DNA of 64,000 bases from positions 4,418,134-4,482,133 of the forward strand of contig CM035304.1 in the NCBI GenBank assembly GCA_002900995.3, given 5' to 3'. The DNA comes from Ganoderma boninense. Taxonomy: Eukaryota > Basidiomycota > Agaricomycetes > Polyporales > Polyporaceae. The translations under genes were made by a program, and so were the position numbers. This document shows positions 57,988 to 64,000 of this stretch, piece after piece. Position 1 is the first letter of the stretch; each line of letters opens with the position of its first letter. The notes under the pieces were generated by a model. It did no database searches. It saw nothing but the letters and a program-made list of their open reading frames with translations, and was not told the DNA's origin.

Positions 57988-60325
57988 ATGCTAGCTTTCG
58001 CAGACAACACATTCCGTGCTTCCGTCGCTGGTATCGATTCTAGCTTGTCGCTCAAGTTTCCTCCTGGTCTGTGGTCTGAGGATGTGGACGCCTTCCGGTC
58101 ATGCCCTGGGTCCGCCACACAAAGTGACTTCCTCGATCTGTCTGAGTCTCTGTCGTTGCTAGCCGCTAGATCAACTTCAGAACTGGTAGCTCCGGGTTTA
58201 TTGACCTCCTCGCCGTCGTCTGGGTCTTACAAAACCGCCCTGGATTACCTGCAGCCGACTACTCAGACAGAGAACTACTCCTTATCTACTCTGACCTTTC
58301 TCGGGACCTTGGCCATGGCGGTTACGGAAAGGTGCTCCTAGCTCAATCTTCTCATCCCAACGGCTACCCCTCGCCAGTTGCGGTTAAGGTCCTTACTAAG
58401 AGGCGCATGACTGAAGATGATGTACGGGAAGTCAAGATGGAGGTTCAATTGCTTCGTGCTCTCAGCCAGGAGAGCCGGTCGGACCCGCGTTTCTTCAGAG
58501 AATGTATGCGGCGTTCCAGACGAAGGATCATGTATTTATCATCATGGTGCGTGGCGCCATAAGCGTCCTCGACGCAGTAAAACTGAATAGATGCGCCTCA
58601 TTCAGGAACGTCATTGCACAACGCTATCGGATCAAACTATTCAACGTCAGCTCAACCTGCGTGCTCCTCATCGTGCAGGAGAGCTCGGTCTTGGGCCCCT
58701 GCCGAACTCGGTCTCATTACCTACGACTTTTCCAACGCCACTGCAGCATCGCGAGCCCATCCACGCCTCCGTCTCCTCTCCGCAGAACTGTTCTTGGGTT
58801 TGTCCTTCCTACATGCACAGGGCATCGTCCATCAAGACCTCAAACCTGCCAACGTCCTCGTTTCTGCACATGGTCATGTTGTGATCGCGGACTTCGGCTC
58901 TGCCCGACTCAAGCCCCTCTCTCCTCCTACTCGATCCGCATATCTCGAGGTTTTAGATGACCTTTCGGACTTCTCGAGTAACGCTGCCTGGAAGACCTGT
59001 GCGCCTCAGAAGACTGCGTGCTTCGGACCGATCATTCTCAGTGCAGAAGAGCAGGTGTCATTTACTCGGCGTTATGCTGCCCCCGAGCTTCTGCATGCCC
59101 CAGCCTGGATGGGAGGCCGCAACGTCTTGGTCTACGACGAACGTGTCGACTACTACAGTCTCGGGATAATGCTTCGTGAACTCGCTCTGGGGGACTCGGC
59201 CGAGGACAGTCAGGAACGCTGGGAACGCGCAAGCGATGGGGCTTCAAGGTCGGGAGTGCAAGGTATTGATCCTGTGTTCATGAGCTTCACGGACGCGGTA
59301 CGTAACATTTAGCCCAATTGCTCGCGTGTACGTTCCTCATGCGTTAACTGGTTGTCGCGGTGCAGCTGCTCGCCTACGGCGCCGACGACCGTCTTCATGG
59401 CACTGCGGTCAAGAGCCACGCCTTCTTGGAACCTCTCCATGCAGTCTGGGACGATATCGCCGCTCTGCACCATCCTCCGTTCGTTGATGTAGTTTGGCCC
59501 GATCTGGACCCCGACTTGTCGTTGGATTTGCACGCATACAGCCACACTGGAAGCTCCGACACCTTCGCTGAAGACAACGCGAAGACCTGGTCAGTGGAGC
59601 TGGCGGATATACCGTACGATGTCGGTCTGTCTCCGTCACTTCACGCGCCGCCCCACTCCTCCGAGAAACTACCATCGGCTCTCGTCGCCGCCCGCGGGGA
59701 GGCAGCTCAACCCACTTCCTTGCCTTCTCATGAACACTTCTCATTCCTACCTAGTATTGCCACACTTGACTCGTCCATTCTGGGTCAATTTCCCGCCGTG
59801 CACTCCGGGCCTCTCATCGAGGTTGAGCCCAGAGGTATGGCCGCTCCGCTCCTGCGACGCCGCCAAGTCGTCTACGACCTCCGGAAAGCGTTCCAGTTCG
59901 CATACACAGTCGAGCACCCGACGTACTCGACGTCCGACTTCGACTACTTGGTGCCGACGCAGCAAGGTGCCCTGTCTCATGCTCACGACCAGCTGGCCGC
60001 CGTGCGCCGCGCCGAGCTTGGCGACGACGGCAAGCGGCAGGTAGCCGAGGAACAGATCACGGCGTGCTGGAGCTTCGAGCACGAAATCACCCTTGCGCTC
60101 CTCGCGACGATGGACTCGTATAAGAGCGTCGCGGCACCAGCGACGGTGCTACCGTCGCCACCGTCGCTGTCAGGCGGGTCGCAGGGCCCGACGGACGAAG
60201 GCGGGTTGTCTGTGAACGGTGCCGGTGACGCTCGGGTACCACGGGTACCACGGATGAAGACAGAGAAGCGGTCCAAGGGGCGGGCTATTTTTCGCAAGCT
60301 GAAGGCCATGGTACGCGTGTCATAG
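57988..60325 (+). CDS. Serine/threonine protein kinase, interrupted model
   Basis: This is a eukaryotic protein kinase of uncertain group. The elements in order are the Gly-rich loop [13 protein letters not shown], the ATP lysine VAVKVL, the helix C Glu in [13 protein letters not shown], the segment [15 protein letters not shown], and the catalytic loop [14 protein letters not shown] with Gln in place of the usual Arg. Then follow [10 protein letters not shown] and the APE region RRYAAPELL, with [15 protein letters not shown] long Ser/Pro-rich C-terminal extension of over 300 residues ends at 60325. The exons are difficult: the N-terminal segment ([15 protein letters not shown]) reaches the kinase frame only through a 40-nt intron with a weak donor or a frame break (about 58220-58260). 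One base seems missing at 58491-58503 (FF to RMYAAF), and another change is needed near 58705. The kinase call is firm; the gene model is not. Confidence 0.72.
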
Positions 60326-60898
60326 GCGCATCATTTTTGCCGTCGACGTCGTCGGTTCACGCCAGCGTCAAGCATGCATGCACATTCGGATTTCTTGTTC
60401 TTATGCAGTCTATAGATAGTTCGACGTGTCGGACGCGTTTTTTTATCGTTCCTCCTTTGGTTGTGTCCTAGACTGTATTCTGTGTATTCCAGCCGTGCAT
60501 GATCAGACCACCCTTAGTCTTCTCGGTGAAGAATATACGAACTGCCTGCAGAGTAGAGCGTGCAAACAGTGTGTATGTTTGAGTCATGATGATGCGGAGA
60601 ATGGAACATGAATCCGAAGGGGGTCTCGAATTAGCATATGGAGGGTGGCAGGCAAGCGCCAGGCACAGATGAACGAACAGATCAGATTGAAGCTCCGCAG
60701 CAAAGGCGCGCCCATACAAAATCGGTTGTCAGGTGGCCCCCGTCGTCCTCGCACTTTCCTCAGTCCTCCGACGCTCATCGTCTCACTTCGACAGCCTCCC
60801 GGCTCTCTCGTCCTTCCCCTCTTCCTCGTCGCTCGGCCTCGTCGCTTTTCAGCGCACATTCCACTCTCTTACCCAGTCCACTCCTTCACTCACACGAA
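60326..60898. other. Intergenic, promoter of Kre9-like copy 2
   Basis: The part nearest the next start (60735-60898) is C/T-rich on the plus strand, as in the promoter of copy 1. No gene was seen. Confidence 0.45.
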
Positions 60899-62167
60899 AT
60901 GTTCTCCTCCGTGCTCCTCCTCCTCGCCGCCGCGGTCTCCCCCGCTCTTGCGACCGTCTACGTAAGCGTGTGCTCTGCTCTTTGCAGCTCCCAATGCTCA
61001 CTTAGCTGCTTGGCTCGTCGCTCTTGTAGGTCACCTCGCCCGTGGCCACTACGTCGTGGGCCGCTGGCCAACAGCAGACCATCTCCTGGAAGGATGACGG
61101 CACCGCGCCGTCGCTCGCCAACTTCGGTCCCAGCGAAGTCTCGGTCTATGTCGGTTCGCAGACCCAGCAGGTGAGCCTCTTGTCTTTTCCCCCTTGTAAT
61201 CATGCGTTGGACGCTGCGCTATCTCCATGGCGAATGGGGCAAAGGCAGCGGGCGCTGTGCAGACGAAGAGGGTGTGCAGTTCATTCCGACGACAGGGTGC
61301 TGATTCCGGTCCCGCCCGGATCTGCCACCCTGGCGTCTCTGCTGTTGGTCCCTTTGGGCGAAGACGGCGACTCTTCCGAGAGCGTATGAATCACTGGGCG
61401 CAAGTGTGAAGTGCGTCTTGTGTGCCAGTACTCACATCGGCGGAATGGATGGCGCCTTCCTACGCAGACTATGCGTATCTGCCGCACCTAACGAATCTCT
61501 CAGCCTTAAATTTGTTGCCTAAATTTGAGATCGAACGTCGTCATACATGCTTTGCCTATTGTTGGATGCAACTCGATACTAATTTTAAATTTTAGACCAT
61601 GGTCCAGGCAATCGTCGCTTCCGTTGATCTGTCCTCCACCAGCTCTATCGTCTTCACGCCCGATGCCAGCACCGGTCAGAACGGTCAATATTAGTAAGTT
61701 TTCGTTGTTGCCTGTTGCTGCCACTTCTCTCACCTTCCATCAGCTTCATCCGCTTCCAGTCTCTCAGCTTCAAGGACCCTAGCAACCCTGCGTACCCTGC
61801 CCTCGCCTTCTCCTCGAAGTACACGTGAGTACTTCGGGTGTTTCCCTAACGCGGGTTTTGCATGTCTCACTCCCGTTCCCTCAGCATGACTGGCATGACT
61901 GGCACTTTCACGGCTGATGAATTGGCTGAGATTTCTGCTGCCGCCTCCGGTAGCAGCGCCTCGGCCACTCCTGCAAACAATGCTCAGACGTCGACCACCA
62001 GCGCCACGATGACTACCGTCAAGACTTCCGGTACCTCGTCGGCCGCCTCTGGCTCTTCCACCGCAAAGGCTGCGAGCAGTGGCAACGGCGCGTCGACTGT
62101 CCCCATCAGCGCTCTCACATGCGTGGCGGGTGTCGCCGTCGCCGTCTTCTCCGCTATGCTCATGTAA
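60899..62167 (+). CDS. Kre9/Knh1-domain Ser/Thr-rich GPI-anchored wall protein, copy 2
   Basis: This is the same family as the gene at 40.9 kb. The signal peptide is MFSSVLLLLAAAVSPALATV. The spliced domain reads VYVTSPVATTSWAAGQQQTI, then SWKDDGTAPSLANFGPSEVS and MVQAIVASVDLSSTSSIVFT, then YYFIRFQSLSFKDPSNPAYP and ALAFSSKYTMTGMTGTFTAD. A Ser/Thr/Ala-rich spacer of about 70 residues follows, shorter than in copy 1. The C-terminal hydrophobic tail (VPISALTCVAGVAVAVFSAM) fits a GPI signal. An intron splits the first Tyr-Val pair at the same place as in copy 1, and a large intron of more than 400 nt (about 61171-61594) is unusual for this locus. The stop is at 62167. Confidence 0.87.
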
Positions 62168-62738
62168 ACATGCTATGCCGGCAATGCAGCCAAATCACCT
62201 TTCTCGAGGCACCGTACGAGGTCCCATCTACTGTGCGATCTTTCGCATCCCTACGCGGACAGTTCCCTCTATTCCTCCTATCTCGGTTCTTGGCTTTCTG
62301 CTTCGATTTGGGTTTCGACAAGGAATTCTTGAATGAAGATTGTTTACGCTTTCTGGTTTCTTGTGCACGAAAAAAGAGAGAGAGAGATACGTATAAACAG
62401 GACCGTGTGTTTGACCAACTACCCCCAGGTCTCCTGACCGCGCTTGCTCGCTTCGTGCGTCATACCGTACAGCTCCGAGTCCTATGCCCTACAGATCTAT
62501 CGTTCGCGTTTGTGTTTGCTTTTGACGACCATTGCACGACCCCTCTCACGCGCGGATGTGTACTGTATAGGTATATAGCATAGTACTGGTCGAGGGCCTT
62601 TGCTTTCGTTCTTTAATACACGTTTGTCGCTCTCCCCCAGACCCGTAGTTCCCTTCAGCTTGTGCTTGCGAGTCCCCAACAGCATCGTGTAATTGAGAAG
62701 TGAGGACGCTCTTCAGAATCAGATCTTCACACCCAAAC
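62168..62738. other. 3' region, no gene seen
   Basis: This spacer lies between Kre9-like copy 2 and the tRNA. A short GA microsatellite lies at about 62373-62384. Confidence 0.4.
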
Positions 62739-62743
62739 AAAAA
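62739..62743 (-). terminator. Pol III terminator of tRNA-Gly copy 2
   Basis: Five A residues on the plus strand are a T run on the minus strand, 19-23 nt past the tRNA 3' end. Confidence 0.65.
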
Positions 62744-62761
62744 CTCCAGCAACGTCGGTTA

Positions 62762-62832
62762 TGCATTAAGGGGGAATCGAACCCCCGGCGGGTCGATGGC
62801 AACGACCCAGGTTACCACTACCCCATTAATGC
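62762..62832 (-). tRNA. tRNA-Gly(GCC), copy 2
   Basis: This is an exact minus-strand copy of the 71-nt tRNA at 42688-42758. The acceptor GCATTAA begins at 62832, the anticodon is GCC, the T arm is GGGGGTTCGATTCCCCC and the discriminator is A. There is no intron. Flanking sequences differ from copy 1 apart from two bases after the 3' end. Confidence 0.95.
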
Positions 62833-63087
62833 GTTGTTTAATCCCTTAATTACTACTTTATATCTCTATTATGGTGGAAAAAGGCCTGCCAGCCAGAGTA
62901 CCTAGGCGTGTGCTGCCGAAGGCTATATAGCGTCCACGTCTTACCACCGACTTCGCATTTTATTGCCTCAGGCTCCAGGGTCCAGCGAGATGTATGTTTC
63001 TCACAGACTTCTCATTCAGACACTGGGACTAGGAAAATGCGGTCGGTGTCAGAACGCCGACCTCAGCAGCATCACTGCCATGACCGT

Positions 63088-63118
63088 GCTTTGCCTTGGT
63101 GTGACACCAAGGCAAAGC
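63088..63118. repeat. 31-bp perfect inverted repeat
   Basis: The left arm GCTTTGCCTTGGTGT (63088-63102) and right arm ACACCAAGGCAAAGC (63104-63118) are exact reverse complements around one G. No gene overlaps it. Confidence 0.9.
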
Positions 63119-63175
63119 GGAACTGTAGGCGATCATATGTGAGTTAGGTACGTTGCCAGAACATCGCGCGCGGGC

Positions 63176-63515
63176 TCAGAAGTACTTCTGAGCGGTCCTC
63201 ACCGTTGACTTCTGCTCAATGACCGACAGATATTGCGGAATCGCTATCGCCCCGCCCGGATCCGGAGTGTATGTATCAGTCGAGGAGAAGAAAACAAAAC
63301 CTAACTCACCGTGTTTGTGACCCCCCGCTTTGTGGTCGACGTCTTCGCTAAAGATATATTCAAATATCGAGCCTTTCGTGCCGCTGACAGGTCGGGCTTG
63401 GCTTCGCCGTCGTAGGCCGTCGTCCATGCCAGTACTAGTGGCGCATTGAAGTCGAACCGCATTCGATGAGTGCTTGGCACGCTCTGTCTCCCGTGCCTGC
63501 TGAAATCAGTCTTGC
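63176..63515 (-). CDS. Possible last exons of an unknown gene running leftward
   Basis: I do not recognise this. A frame that can be entered from an acceptor near 63515 reads ARETERAKHSSNAVRLQC, then MDDGLRRRSQARPVSGTKGS and IFEYIFSEDVDHKAGGHKHG. A GTGAGT donor follows directly (near 63310). The continuation YTPDPGGAIAIPQYLSVIEQ ends in RTAQKYF at 63176. The segments look protein-like and the donor is good. No start codon was found, so upstream exons would lie nearer the window end. Confidence is low. Confidence 0.3.
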
Positions 63516-64000
63516 AGGAGCCCTCACATAAGTAGCATCCAAGCTACCTCTCTGCTGAAGACGACATGATCGCGCTTGCCAAGCCTATCTTTCGGCTGCA
63601 AGGAATCTAGTCCCTCGGCCCTGGGCAGAGCTCAGGTCTCAGAGCCGAGCTCGAGGAGGTACCTAGTACGGGCGTTCAGCATCTCAATTCATCCCGACTG
63701 TGACCGTGCTCAGAGTCATGCCCGACGTGCTGCCCACCGGCGACAGCTCCCCGCAATGCTCCTTCTCAAATAGAACTGCAAGCACCCCTTCCTCGCCCCG
63801 TTCCGTTCCTGCTTGCCTGCATCCAGCCTGTCCTCCTGCAGTCACGCTCTTGGGACATCTCTCTTCCTTCCTAGCCTGATTATTCGCTTTTCGCCTTGCG
63901 CGAAGCGTCCCTTCCTGTCATTTACTGGAGAATAAGTGACCAACGCATACTGTCCTGGCTGCAGACCGCGGTACCCGTAGCTTAGCTCTTTCCCCCCCAA
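63516..64000. other. Window edge, nothing assigned
   Basis: This is C/T-rich on the plus strand from about 63780 to 63900. No gene can be supported. Confidence 0.35.

Noticed and set aside
62693..62905. Plus-strand frame containing CIKGESNPRRVDGNDPGYHY
   Set aside because: It is antisense to tRNA-Gly copy 2; the protein-like similarity to the other frame reflects only the identical tRNA.

Overview
This window reads as nuclear DNA of a filamentous basidiomycete, probably an Agaricomycete of the polypore type. Most genes are broken by short GT-AG introns of about 45-75 nt, and the intergenic DNA is compact. Several families are typical of mushrooms: DUF6533 membrane proteins, F-box/leucine-rich proteins whose first residues are MHQCLCI, Ser-rich Kre9-like GPI proteins and expanded S10 carboxypeptidases. 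No bacterial, viral or CRISPR signal was seen.

Left part (1-18.5 kb): a small unknown protein; a Dal5/allantoate-type MFS permease; the replicative helicase subunit MCM4, divergent from an Obg-type mitochondrial GTPase (MTG2) across a 186-bp promoter carrying three MluI cell-cycle boxes; a tandem pair of DUF6533 proteins; and the RNA-binding subunit of cleavage factor (RNA15/CSTF2). Middle part (18.5-45 kb): two S10 serine carboxypeptidases that bracket GPI1, the PIG-Q subunit of the first GPI-anchor enzyme; an unknown protein; a type-B carboxylesterase; a RING E3 ligase with an acidic tail; a tRNA-derived SINE-like insertion flanked by a 16-bp direct repeat; a triose-phosphate-type sugar transporter; a SET-domain protein; a Kre9-like GPI protein; a tRNA-Gly(GCC); and a MoaB/CinA-type protein. 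Right part (45-64 kb): a tandem F-box/LRR array (one decayed copy, two intact copies and one 66-bp stub that records the duplication breakpoint); the DNA-end-resection factor CtIP/Ctp1/Sae2; the splicing factor SYF2; a Ser/Thr kinase; a second Kre9-like GPI protein; and a second identical tRNA-Gly(GCC).

The genes are mostly independent housekeeping units rather than one pathway. Two links stand out. GPI-anchor synthesis (GPI1) shares the window with two probable GPI-anchored wall proteins. Replication and repair are represented by MCM4 and CtIP/Ctp1. The strongest novelty signals are the structure of the F-box duplication, the SINE-like element, a 31-bp perfect palindrome near the right edge, and a run of single-base frame breaks in otherwise conserved genes. 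Those breaks look like assembly indels in several places but like real decay in one F-box copy.
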